Source: Nocardia sp. CC227C
GTDB taxonomy: Bacteria; Actinomycetota; Actinomycetes; Mycobacteriales; Mycobacteriaceae
Length of the DNA stretch: 64,000 bases
Direction of reading: 5' to 3'
Assembly (NCBI RefSeq): GCF_030767025.1
Contig: NZ_JASITE010000001.1
Coordinates: 372,001 to 436,000 of the forward strand
The notes under the pieces were generated by a model that saw only the letters and a list, made by a program, of their open reading frames with translations, ran no database searches and was not told the origin of the DNA. The translations under genes were made by a program, and so were the position numbers. Positions 1 to 8,141 of the stretch are shown here, in pieces. Numbering within the stretch: position 1 is the first letter of the stretch; every line of letters begins with the position of its first letter.

Positions 1-797
1 AAGCTGATGAGCTGGTAGAGCATTTCCTCGTCGGTGAGGTTGGCCGGATGGACGGCCATGCGCGAGGTGACGTCGTCGGCGGGCTCGGCCCGGCGCAGCG
101 CGATGAGTTCCATCAGCGCCTCGCTCAGATGCTGCATGCCCCACGCCGCGTTGACGGTGTCGAAGAGCGCGGCCATTCCGGTGGCCACCCGCTGCCCCAA
201 TTCCGCCGAGCAGCCCACCATTTGGTTGAGCACCTCGAAGACCAGCGGAAAAGCGTACTGGCTCACCAGATCCGCCGATCCGGTCTCGCAGAAGGAGTTG
301 ATCAGCGGGGCGGCGACCTGCTCGACGGTGAGATGCAGGGTGTGCAGGTCGATGCCGTCGATACCGGCGACGTAGCTCTGCCGGTAGCGGGCGTGGGTGG
401 GCCCGGTATTGCGCAGGGCGTTCGGATACCACTGCATCATCGGCTTGACCGGGCACTCGTCGGGCACCGACTGCTGCCACACCCGCGGGTCCGCGGGGAA
501 GTGGTCCGGGTCGTTGAGGATGCGCAGCGCCGTCTGATAGCCGATCACCAGCGTGGCGGGCACACCCGGGGCCAGTTCGATGGGGACGAGCGAGCCGTAC
601 TTGTCGCGCATCTCCCGGTAGGCCCGGTGCGGGTCGGCGGCGAACTCCTCCGAGTGCAGCACCATATGCGGGCCGGAGGAGTCGAGCGGCGATCCGTAGT
701 GGACCGGTAGGGCGTCCGTGGTGGCACCGAAGTGCGGTGGGGTGGTCAAAGGTGTGACTCCAGATAGGGGAACAGCCGATCTATCACCCGAGACCAT
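1..797 (-). CDS. cytochrome P450 (N-terminal part; runs off the window)
   Basis: About 265 codons are visible, read from ATG at 797 to the window edge, so the I-helix onward (oxygen-binding motif, ExxR, heme Cys loop) is missing. The visible part fits a soluble bacterial P450: a short N-terminus, HSEEFAADPHRAYREMRDKYG (the usual start of the fold), then the helical region up to EEMLYQLIS, just before the I-helix. No membrane anchor is seen, so it is probably cytosolic and needs ferredoxin partners. The substrate cannot be told. It lies 18 bp downstream of a decayed kinase fragment, so it probably has its own promoter or is read from asnB. Confidence 0.8.
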   Translation of the reverse strand, partial: MVSGDRSAVPLSGVTPLTTPPHFGATTDALPVHYGSPLDSSGPHMVLHSEEFAADPHRAYREMRDKYGSLVPIELAPGVPATLVIGYQTALRILNDPDHFPADPRVWQQSVPDECPVKPMMQWYPNALRNTGPTHARYRQSYVAGIDGIDLHTLHLTVEQVAAPLINSFCETGSADLVSQYAFPLVFEVLNQMVGCSAELGQRVATGMAALFDTVNAAWGMQHLSEALMELIALRRAEPADDVTSRMAVHPANLTDEEMLYQLIS

Positions 798-815
798 CTC
801 ACATTCCTTGCTGCC

Positions 816-1208
816 CTACTGATTTCGCCTGTCCACGCTAGCATTCGGACGGCGAACCGGCTCCCGATGCGCCGCGGCCGGGAGCCGGAAGCCCACGCAC
901 GCACCGCCGTCGGGGTGATTCCCGGCGTGCGTGACGCCGCCGTGCGCGGTCACGATATCGCGGACAATGGCCAGGCCCAGGCCGGATCCGGGGGTGGAGC
1001 GGGTCGCGTCGGCGCGATAGAAGCGGCCGAAGACGGCGTCGGAATCGGCGGCGGCGATACCCGCACCGTGGTCCCGCACAGTGAGATCGGACGCGTGCAC
1101 GGTGATCTCGACCGGGTCGCCCGGCGGGCCGAACTCGAGAGCGTTGTCGAGCAGGTTGTCGACGCAGCGGGCCAGGGCGCGCGGGAGCGGCCCGGCCGGG
1201 CGGCTACA
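816..1208 (-). pseudogene. sensor histidine kinase remnant (HATPase domain only)
   Basis: One frame carries a histidine-kinase ATPase domain in good order: N box RCVDNLLDNALEF, G1 box VRDHGAGI, F box VFGRFYRAD, G2 box GSGLGLAIV. There is no sensor, membrane or His-phosphorylation domain. The frame meets the asnB stop codon (1204-1206) directly, with no start codon or ribosome site for the full fragment. The only ATG (1100) would leave out the N box. A kinase needs the HisKA domain to signal, so I read this as the 3' end of a kinase gene left after a deletion that fused it to the end of asnB. No response regulator gene is nearby. Confidence 0.65.
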
Positions 1209-3231
1209 GGGTGACCGGGTAGACCGGTTCCTGGATCTCCGGCTTGATGCGCTGTTCGACGAAGATGCCGTGCCAGATCATGAAGACCAGCAAGGTCCAC
1301 AGGCGGCGGCTGTGGTCGGAGGTGCCCGCGCGGTGGGCGTCGAGCATGCCCAGCACCGCCGCCTTGTCGAGCAGGTGGTCGGTGGCGGAGTCGGTGATCT
1401 GCTGGCGGGCCCAGTCGTAGAGTTCCGGGCCGCGCAGCCAATGCCGCAGCGGGACGGGGAAACCGAGCTTGGCGCGGTGCAGGACGTGCGGGGGCACGAT
1501 GTCCTCCAGAGCGCGGCGCAAGGCGTACTTGGTGGTCTCCTTGGTGATCTTCTGGTCCACCGGGATCTTCTCGGCGACCGCGAAGACCTCCGGATCCAGG
1601 AACGGCACCCGCAGTTCCAGCGAATTGGCCATGGTCATCTTGTCGGCCTTGACCAGGATGTCGCCGCGCAGCCAGGTGAACAGGTCCAGATGCTGCATGC
1701 GCGCCACCGGATCCCAGTCGCGGCCCTGCATGGCCCAAATGGGATCGGTCACATCGCGATGCGTCCACTCCGGGCGGAAATCGCGCAGCACCGACCGCAA
1801 TTGGGCATCGTTGAAGCTGCGGGCATTGCCGTAGTAGCGGTCCTCGAGGGTCAGTGAACCGCGGTGCAGCAGGCTCTTGCCGCGGGTGCCGTCGGGAATG
1901 CGCTCCGACAGCTTGCCCGCCAGGCGGCGCAGCGGCTTGGGCAGATACTCGAACGGCCTGAGCGACAGCGGTTCCCGATAGATGGTGTAGCCGCCGAACA
2001 GCTCGTCGGAACCCTCGCCGGACAGTACCACCTTGACGTGCTTGCGGGCCTCCTTGGCCACGAAGTACAGCGGCACCAGCGCCGGATCGGCCACGGGTTC
2101 GTCCAGATACCAGACGATCTCGGGAATGGAAGCGGCGAACTCCTGAGGGCTCACGGTGCGGATGAAATGCTTCGCGCCGATCGCCTCGGCGGTCTCGGCG
2201 GCCACATCGGCCTCCGAGTAGCCCTCGCGCTCGAAGGCCGAGGTGAAGGTGAGCAGATTCGGATTGTGCCGGATGGCCAGCGCCGCGATGGCGGTGGAAT
2301 CGATGCCGCCGGAGAGGAACGCGCCCACCGTCACATCCGCGCGCATGTGCTTGGCCACCGAATCCTCCAGGGCCTCGGCGATCTCGCGGTAGCGGTACTC
2401 GGCGGTATTGGGGCGCTGCGCCGCCGGACGCGGCCGCGTGGTGGGTGGCTGCGCGGTCACCTCACCGGGCTTCGCGAACGGCACCACCCGGAAACGCGGA
2501 TCGAAATAGCGCGTGATCCTCGGTGCCTGTCCGGGCTCCACCCACGCGTAGCAGCCCGACTCCAGCCGCCGGACGTCCCGGTGCAGGGTCTCCGGCTCCG
2601 GCACGTACTGCAACACCGTGTAGTGCTCGAGCGCGCGCGGATCGAGGGCATCGCTCAGGCCGAGCCGCGGGAGCAGTTCCAGCAGGCTCTTCTTCTCACT
2701 GGAGAAGGCGGTGCCGCCCGGACCGGTGGCCAGGAACAGCGGTTTGATGCCGAACCGGTCGCGGGCGATGAACAGCTTGCGGGTCTCGGTGTCCCAGATG
2801 GCGAAGGCGAACATGCCGCGCAGGCGAGCGGCAGCCTCCGGGCCCCAGTAGTGGAAGGCCGCCGCGATGGTCTCGGTATCGCCCTCGGTCGCGAACATGG
2901 GCTCGGCCCCGAACTCGGCGCCGTGCTCGGTGGTCAACTGCTCGCGCAGCTCCAGGTAGTTGTAGATCTCGCCGTTGAACGTCATGGCGTAGCGCCGCCG
3001 GTTCTCCGGCGGCCCCCAGCGCAGCGGCTGATGCGAATGTTCGATATCGATGATCGAGAGCCGGTTGAAGCCGAACACCATGTGCTCGTCGTGCCAGGTG
3101 CCCCGCTCATCGGGGCCGCGGTGGCGCTGGCACACCAGCGCATCGTGCAGCTGCGCCGCGATGGCTTCGGCAGTGGTCCCCTCCGGCGCGCCGGAAGTGT
3201 CAACGGTCAGATAGCCGAGCAGTCCACACAC
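1204..3231 (-). CDS. asnB: asparagine synthase (glutamine-hydrolysing)
   Basis: About 675 residues. It makes asparagine from aspartate, ATP and glutamine. The GTG start at 3231 is chosen because it puts the catalytic cysteine of the class II glutaminase domain at position 2 (VCGLLGYL). Other glutaminase motifs are RHRGPDERGTW and FNGEIYNYLEL. The synthetase half has the PP-loop LSGGIDST near residue 307 and SGEGSDELFGGY. A proline-rich linker lies between the halves. A GCGAGG-like ribosome site precedes the start. The same frame stays open far upstream over ctaC on the other strand, which is a GC-bias artefact. In mycolata this gene sits opposite ctaC, as here, and has been linked to envelope modification in some species. 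Confidence 0.93.
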   Translation of the reverse strand: MCGLLGYLTVDTSGAPEGTTAEAIAAQLHDALVCQRHRGPDERGTWHDEHMVFGFNRLSIIDIEHSHQPLRWGPPENRRRYAMTFNGEIYNYLELREQLTTEHGAEFGAEPMFATEGDTETIAAAFHYWGPEAAARLRGMFAFAIWDTETRKLFIARDRFGIKPLFLATGPGGTAFSSEKKSLLELLPRLGLSDALDPRALEHYTVLQYVPEPETLHRDVRRLESGCYAWVEPGQAPRITRYFDPRFRVVPFAKPGEVTAQPPTTRPRPAAQRPNTAEYRYREIAEALEDSVAKHMRADVTVGAFLSGGIDSTAIAALAIRHNPNLLTFTSAFEREGYSEADVAAETAEAIGAKHFIRTVSPQEFAASIPEIVWYLDEPVADPALVPLYFVAKEARKHVKVVLSGEGSDELFGGYTIYREPLSLRPFEYLPKPLRRLAGKLSERIPDGTRGKSLLHRGSLTLEDRYYGNARSFNDAQLRSVLRDFRPEWTHRDVTDPIWAMQGRDWDPVARMQHLDLFTWLRGDILVKADKMTMANSLELRVPFLDPEVFAVAEKIPVDQKITKETTKYALRRALEDIVPPHVLHRAKLGFPVPLRHWLRGPELYDWARQQITDSATDHLLDKAAVLGMLDAHRAGTSDHSRRLWTLLVFMIWHGIFVEQRIKPEIQEPVYPVTL

Positions 3232-3594
3232 TGCGACGAAAACCTCGCTTCGGGAGTCAGGGGTACACCACGCCCAGGACAGGACGGGTACGACGAAACT
3301 CAGTGTCCGAGTATGCCGTATCGATGGCCCTCCGCTGCGCTCCGGGCGGGTTGTCGTCCTGTGGGAGCAGGGAAGTTGGGGTGCGGCGGGGGTGTGGGGG
3401 CGTGTCGTGGGCGACCCGATCACATCCGGGCCGCCGGTTTGGTCTACGCTGCGTAGTACTCGGGAACTCCCGGGGTTGGTGGCGCGTTGTGCGCCCGACC
3501 CTGAGAATTTCCCAAACGTGCTGAATATGTGCCGTCCGGCGGAAGGGAGCCCGGGCGGCGCCGTGTCGATTAGACGACCAGGAAGGCGTTGAGC
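3232..3594. promoter_or_regulatory. divergent asnB / ctaC promoter region
   Basis: These 363 bp separate the starts of asnB (minus) and ctaC (plus) and must hold both promoters. I see no gene in it. It contains two short inverted repeats: CTACG/CGTAG arms at 3444-3456 and CGGGA/TCCCG arms just downstream. Either could be an operator, but neither matches a site I know. Confidence 0.5.
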
Positions 3595-4692
3595 GTGGCG
3601 CACAAGGCGAGCGAGGCGATAGGGGCACGACCCGCCCAGGGTCGGCGGGGCCGTATCCTTCGGCGGGCCGGGCTGGCGGTGTCCTTGGGGATGACCGCGA
3701 TGCTCGTCTCCGGCTGCTCGATCGATAACCCGTGGCTTCGGTTCGGCTGGCCCTCGGGTGTCACGCCGCAGGCCACCAAGATGCGGGAGCTGTGGACCTG
3801 GTCCGTGCTCGCCGCGCTGGCGATGGGCGTGCTGGTCTGGGGCCTGACCTTCTGGACCGTCATCTTCCACCGCAAGAAGAAGAACTCGCCGGAGTTCCCG
3901 CGCCAGACCGGCTACAACGTGCCGTTGGAGCTGACCTACACGGCGATCCCGTTCGTGATCATCGCGGTGCTGTTCTACTTCACCGTGGTCGTGCAGAACT
4001 ACGTGCACGAGAAGGTCGACAACCCGGATGTCGTGGTCGACGTGACCGCCTTCCAGTGGAACTGGAAGTTCGGCTACCAGAAGGTCGACTTCAAGGACGG
4101 TGGCCTCCAGTACGACGGCGTCGACGCCGAGCGCGAGGAGATGAACACCCAGATCCGGGAAGCGTGCCTGGACCGCAAGAACGACGAGGGTCACGCGCAG
4201 CCGTGCCCGAACAACGGTCTGCCGGCCAACGACATCTCCTACCTGAACTACGACAAGATCGAGACCATCGGCACCTCGGAGGAGATCCCGGTGCTGGTCC
4301 TGCCGACCGGCAAGGTCATCGAGTTCGAGCTGGCGGCCGCGGACGTCATCCACGCCTTCTGGGTGCCGGAGTTCCTGTTCAAGCGCGACGTCATGCCGAA
4401 CCCGAAGGAAAACCACTCGGACAACACCTTCCAGATCACCGAGATCGAGAAGGAAGGCGCGTTCGTCGGCCGCTGCGCGGAAATGTGCGGCACCTTCCAC
4501 TCCATGATGAACTTCGAGGTCCGCGCGGTGACGCCGGAGAAGTTCGAGCAGTACCTGAAGGAACGCGAGTCCGGTAAGACCAATGCCGAGGCGTTGGCCG
4601 CCATCGGTGAGTCGCCGGTCGCCGTGACCACCAAGCCCTTCGACACCGAACGTACGGCCCGCGGTGAGGGCCTTACGGAAGCCGCCAAGTGA
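3595..4692 (+). CDS. ctaC: cytochrome c oxidase subunit II (lipoprotein)
   Basis: About 365 residues. Subunit II of the aa3 oxidase carries the CuA centre that takes electrons from the bcc complex. The N-terminus is a lipoprotein signal with lipobox VSGC. Two membrane helices follow ([19 protein letters not shown] and [20 protein letters not shown]), then the periplasmic cupredoxin domain. CuA ligands are visible: His in VIHAFW, CxxxC in CAEMC, then His and Met in TFHSMM. An extra loop of about 50 residues rich in N, D and E interrupts the cupredoxin domain, as in mycobacterial CtaC. GTG at 3595 is preferred over TTG at 3589 because it is better spaced from AGGAAGG. It is followed 13 bp later by ctaF. 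Confidence 0.95.
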   Translation: MAHKASEAIGARPAQGRRGRILRRAGLAVSLGMTAMLVSGCSIDNPWLRFGWPSGVTPQATKMRELWTWSVLAALAMGVLVWGLTFWTVIFHRKKKNSPEFPRQTGYNVPLELTYTAIPFVIIAVLFYFTVVVQNYVHEKVDNPDVVVDVTAFQWNWKFGYQKVDFKDGGLQYDGVDAEREEMNTQIREACLDRKNDEGHAQPCPNNGLPANDISYLNYDKIETIGTSEEIPVLVLPTGKVIEFELAAADVIHAFWVPEFLFKRDVMPNPKENHSDNTFQITEIEKEGAFVGRCAEMCGTFHSMMNFEVRAVTPEKFEQYLKERESGKTNAEALAAIGESPVAVTTKPFDTERTARGEGLTEAAK

Positions 4693-4705
4693 GGACTGAA
4701 CTGAC

Positions 4706-5122
4706 ATGAAGGTCGAAGCTCGCATCTTCGAACTGATCACGATCTTCTTCGTGCTCGTGGCCATCGTGTACGGCTACTTCACCGCCCAGTCGCGCACCGG
4801 CGTCGAATGGGCGGGCACCACCGCCATCGTGCTGTCGGCGGGCCTGTCGCTGATCGTCGGCACCTACTTCCGTTTCGTGGCGCGCCGCCTCGACCTGCGT
4901 CCCGAGGACTTCGAGGACGCCGAGATCGCGGACGGCGCGGGCGACCTGGGCTTCTTCTCGCCCGGTTCGTTCTGGCCAATCCTGCTGGCCGCGGCGGGCT
5001 CGGTGTGCGCGCTGGGCTTCGCGTTCTTCCAGTTCTGGCTGATCGGCGTCGGCGTGGTGCTGATCCTGATCGCCGCGGGCGGTCTGGTGTTCGAGTACCA
5101 CCTCGGCCCCGAGAAGCACTGA
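4706..5122 (+). CDS. ctaF: cytochrome c oxidase subunit IV (actinobacterial type)
   Basis: 138 residues with four predicted membrane helices (starting [48 protein letters not shown] and [16 protein letters not shown]). This matches the length and layout of actinobacterial CtaF, a small subunit of the bcc-aa3 supercomplex. It forms an operon with ctaC (13-bp gap, start preceded by GAGGA) and is closed by a strong hairpin 15 bp after its stop. In M. tuberculosis the qcr genes follow closely; here they are about 28 kb away. Confidence 0.93.
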   Translation: MKVEARIFELITIFFVLVAIVYGYFTAQSRTGVEWAGTTAIVLSAGLSLIVGTYFRFVARRLDLRPEDFEDAEIADGAGDLGFFSPGSFWPILLAAAGSVCALGFAFFQFWLIGVGVVLILIAAGGLVFEYHLGPEKH

Positions 5123-5136
5123 CCCGAGTTCATCAG

Positions 5137-5163
5137 CGCCCCGCCCGGATTCCGGGCGGGGCG
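5137..5163 (+). terminator. hairpin ending ctaC-ctaF
   Basis: Perfect 13-bp inverted repeat (CGCCCCGCCCGGA and its complement) immediately after ctaF, followed by a mixed T-rich stretch (TTCTGCTGTGC). The position and the GC-rich stem fit an actinobacterial intrinsic terminator. Confidence 0.75.
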
Positions 5164-5304
5164 TTCTGCTGTGCTCATGCGTGTCTGCCGCGACACGCTC
5201 GCGCTTTGTCCGGTTCTAAAATCAGTTGGGGCATTTCGCTTTTCACCGCACTCCGCTGCGTTACGGTCGGCTGTCATTTCGAACGATCACGAGGAAAGGG
5301 CGGG

Positions 5305-5829
5305 ATGAAGCTTCGTATGTCCACGCTGGCGGTGCCAGCCCTTTGTGTGCTGTTCACGACCGCGGGGGCCGCGGTCACGGCGGGTCCGGCGGCGGCGACC
5401 GCGATCTCCGGCGAGTGCGCGGGCGGGCATGTGCAGTTCATGTCCGACACCCCCATCGGTCTGGAACCCACGCAGGTGACGGCGCGGCTCGACGGCGATC
5501 TGCACACCTGCGCCGGGACCCCGACCGAGGAGGGCGGTTGGTCCACCGACTTCGTCGGCGAGGCCAGCTGCCTGGGCGTCAACGGGGAGCTGGACGCCAC
5601 ATTCAACTGGGCCGATGGGAGGGTCAGCCGCATTGTCGGGCCGTTCGCGCTGAACGGTTACGGGGCGCCGGCGACCAATACCCTCCAGATCGTGGAGGGG
5701 CCGGGCGCCGGGGGCACGCTGGTGATCACGACCGGCCCGATCGAGAAGGCCGGTGGCTCGGTGACCACCTGTATCGACGGTCCCATCCGGAATGTCGGAA
5801 TGCCGGTCACGGGGGCGCGATTCGCGTGA
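5305..5829 (+). CDS. secreted hypothetical protein
   Basis: 174 residues. The ATG at 5305 follows GAGGAAAGGG. The N-terminus is a classical signal peptide (MKLRMSTLAVPALCVLF...) with a likely cut after GPAAATA. The mature part has four cysteines (ECAGG, HTCAG, ASCLG, TTCID), enough for two disulfides, and short beta-rich segments with many Gly, Thr and Val. I do not recognise the family. Similar small secreted proteins are common in Nocardia. It stands alone between two hairpins. Confidence 0.8.
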   Translation: MKLRMSTLAVPALCVLFTTAGAAVTAGPAAATAISGECAGGHVQFMSDTPIGLEPTQVTARLDGDLHTCAGTPTEEGGWSTDFVGEASCLGVNGELDATFNWADGRVSRIVGPFALNGYGAPATNTLQIVEGPGAGGTLVITTGPIEKAGGSVTTCIDGPIRNVGMPVTGARFA

Positions 5830-5836
5830 GTGTGCG

Positions 5837-5868
5837 AGGCGGGGTGCCCGGTGGCGAGCACCCCGCCT
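5837..5868 (+). terminator. hairpin after the secreted protein
   Basis: Perfect 11-bp arms AGGCGGGGTGC and GCACCCCGCCT with a 10-nt loop, followed by TTTCCCTC. It lies 8 bp after the stop codon at 5829 and before the convergent SDR gene, so it may serve both. Confidence 0.7.
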
Positions 5869-5903
5869 TTCCCTCATCCGCGCAATTGCCGAAAGCTCTC
5901 CTG

Positions 5904-6707
5904 CTACATGCCGAAAGCGTGCATGAGGCGGCTGGTGGAGCGCGGCGCGACGCCCGCGAGCCCGCGCAGGGTGCGGGAGAAGCGGGGTTCCACGCGGCTG
6001 GGCCGGGTGCGGATGGCGTGTTCGATCCAGCGGGCGGCCTCGGCGGGTACCGAGACCGGATGTTCGGAGTAGTAGTCTCGCGATTCGCCGTCGGTCTTGA
6101 CGGCCGGATACTGCACCGAGGTGACGTGGATGCCGCGCGGGGACAGTTCCGCGTCCGCACAGTCGCCGAAGGTGGTCCAGGCGGCCTGGGCGCTGGCGTA
6201 GGAGGCGAAATTCGGTGCGGCCCCGGTGGACAGGCTCCACGGCCCCACATTGACCACATGCCCGGATCCGCTGGCCAGCATGGCCGGAATCAGGCCGAGC
6301 GTCAGCCGCAGCGGGCCGAAGTAGTTGGCGGCCATCATGCGCTGGTAGTCGCGGAACTTGTCCAGCGATTGCAGCACCGGGCGGCGCAGCGGGCGGCCAG
6401 CATTGTTGACCAGCACATCGATGCGCTCGAATTCGGCTATCGCCCATTCGACGAGTTGATCCACATCGCCGAGGGCGGACATATCGCAGCGGTGCCAACG
6501 GGCCGAACCGCCCGCTTGGGCAATGGTATTGGTGTCGGAGATCAGGAGGTCGCCGCGGCGTGCCACCAGCAGCACCTCGGCGCCCTGGAGGGCTAGGAGC
6601 CGGGCGGTGGCGCGGCCGATATCGGAACAGGCATCGGTGATGACGATTCGCTTGCCCGCGATGGATTCGGAGGCGGGCCGACGACGATCATGGCGGAATT
6701 CGATCAT
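5904..6707 (-). CDS. SDR-fold protein with altered cofactor and catalytic motifs
   Basis: About 267 residues from ATG at 6707 (weak GAAGG upstream; ATG at 6755 would add 16 residues). The fold is that of a classical short-chain dehydrogenase: VLVNNAG at the usual place, DM for the adenine-contacting Asp, and conserved spacing to the C-terminus. However, the glycine-rich TGxxxGxG loop reads TDACSDIG, and the YxxxK active site reads YASAQ, so the catalytic Lys is Gln. Family knowledge says these changes should cripple NAD(P)H binding and catalysis. It may be a non-catalytic or repurposed SDR, or a gene in early decay, although the frame is intact. Confidence 0.8.
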   Translation of the reverse strand: MIEFRHDRRRPASESIAGKRIVITDACSDIGRATARLLALQGAEVLLVARRGDLLISDTNTIAQAGGSARWHRCDMSALGDVDQLVEWAIAEFERIDVLVNNAGRPLRRPVLQSLDKFRDYQRMMAANYFGPLRLTLGLIPAMLASGSGHVVNVGPWSLSTGAAPNFASYASAQAAWTTFGDCADAELSPRGIHVTSVQYPAVKTDGESRDYYSEHPVSVPAEAARWIEHAIRTRPSRVEPRFSRTLRGLAGVAPRSTSRLMHAFGM

Positions 6708-6826
6708 GGAACAGACAACCTTCGTGTGGGAACGAGCTGAACCATGCATCAGCACCCCGCCGACAGTGCCGATACCGGCCGCACACCGCGCTGACTGATT
6801 GCCAGGAGTGTGCGGCGGAACACAGT

Positions 6827-8086
6827 CTAGTCGGTCGGATCGTAACGCCGGGCGCGTTCGGCGACACAGATCTCATCGATTCCGGACACGATGTCGCGCA
6901 GCATCTCCGAGGGCAGCGCGGCCGGCCGCAGCCGACAGGTGAAGGTGATGAAGCCGTGGTCCTCACCGTCGAGTTCGCGCAGGTAGGGGGACCGCACGCC
7001 GTAGGTCATGGCCGAGATGACGGTGAAGCAGCCGGTGCGTTCGCGCAGGTCGGAGAACAGGTCGTGCAGGCCGTGGAAGACCCGCGCGTAGGTGGACATG
7101 GGGGCGAACAGCGAGATGCGGTACGCCGGACCGCGTTCGGAGGAGCTGATCACGGTATCGGCCAGAAACTCCGCATCCCGCAGTGTCAGCACCTTCGGAG
7201 CGAACATGAGCGCACCCGCCGCGGCATAGCGCACCGGCATACCCGCCCGGCCGCCCGCCGAGGAGGCGATGGCGCCCAAAGACTTCCGGGCACGCGCGCC
7301 GACCTCGCGCCGGGCTCGCAGCGAACCGGTCGGTGTGGTCGGATGCAGGCTCGACCACTGTCCGAATCGCATCGTGCCCAGCTTGACCTGTCCGGTGCCG
7401 ACCGGTCGCGACACCCGCAGCGGTGCGGTGTCGACCCAGCGGCCCACCTGGAGTACCGCGTCACCGGGCCGGGTGATCTCCTGTACCGACTGGTCGACGA
7501 AGGTGTCGAAATCCAGGAAGCGGTGCGCGTCGGTGGTGAGCCAGGTGCGGTCCTTGTCCACCGCGCGCACGGCGAGGGTGAGCGCGGTGATGATGCCGGT
7601 GCGCCCGCCGCCGCCGAGGATCCGCCGGAACCGCTCGCTGTTGTGGGCGCGTCCGCAGGTGCCGAATCGTCCGTCCTGATCGACGTATTCGACTTCCACC
7701 ACATTGTCGCTGAACATGCCGAACCGGTGCGAGGCGGAACTGAGCCCGCCGACCGCCGCGAATCCGCCCGCGGTGATCTCGCGGTGGTCGCCCACGATCG
7801 GCAGGCCCAGCCCGTGCGCACCCAGCGTGCGGTCGATCTCGGCCAGCCGCGCGCCCGCCTGCACCCGCACCGTGCGGGCATCGGCGTCGACCACCTGCAC
7901 CCGGTTCATCTTCCGCATGGACAGCACCGCGCCCTGCTCCGGCACCGCCAGCTCGTCCTCGGGCCGCTCGCCACCACGGATGATCAGCGGTTTCGTCGAT
8001 TTGCGCGAATCCCGAACCGTGCGAACCACATCCGCGGTGTCACGGGGCAGGAACTCATCTCCGATGGTGGGTGCGGACGTGCTCAT
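6827..8086 (-). CDS. FAD-binding oxidoreductase (PCMH-type, FAD-linked oxidase)
   Basis: About 419 residues from ATG at 8086 (ATG at 8104 is an alternative; neither has a strong ribosome site). The N-terminal half shows the PCMH/FAD_binding_4 pattern: LIIRGGERPED, MRKMNRVQVVDADARTVRVQAGARL, LPIVGDHREITAGGFAAVGGLSS, and GTCGRAHNSERFRRILGGGGRTGIITALTL. These bind the ADP and isoalloxazine of FAD. The C-terminal half is less typical and gives no substrate. No signal peptide is seen, so it is cytosolic. The neighbours (SDR and phosphatase) share the strand but the gaps are too large for tight coupling. Confidence 0.85.
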   Translation of the reverse strand: MSTSAPTIGDEFLPRDTADVVRTVRDSRKSTKPLIIRGGERPEDELAVPEQGAVLSMRKMNRVQVVDADARTVRVQAGARLAEIDRTLGAHGLGLPIVGDHREITAGGFAAVGGLSSASHRFGMFSDNVVEVEYVDQDGRFGTCGRAHNSERFRRILGGGGRTGIITALTLAVRAVDKDRTWLTTDAHRFLDFDTFVDQSVQEITRPGDAVLQVGRWVDTAPLRVSRPVGTGQVKLGTMRFGQWSSLHPTTPTGSLRARREVGARARKSLGAIASSAGGRAGMPVRYAAAGALMFAPKVLTLRDAEFLADTVISSSERGPAYRISLFAPMSTYARVFHGLHDLFSDLRERTGCFTVISAMTYGVRSPYLRELDGEDHGFITFTCRLRPAALPSEMLRDIVSGIDEICVAERARRYDPTD

Positions 8087-8141
8087 GGCGCTACAGCTAA
8101 CCACAAAACCGGAGGTTGCGCGCCCCCGTCTCGATGACCGA

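Noticed and set aside
3232-4764. Minus-strand open frame continuing upstream of asnB across ctaC
   Set aside because: It is antisense to ctaC and rich in Arg, Gly, Val and His. asnB must start at GTG 3231 to place its catalytic Cys at position 2.
4807-5304. Plus-strand extension upstream of the secreted protein, through ctaF
   Set aside because: It is a shadow frame of ctaF. The signal peptide begins at ATG 5305 with a good ribosome site.
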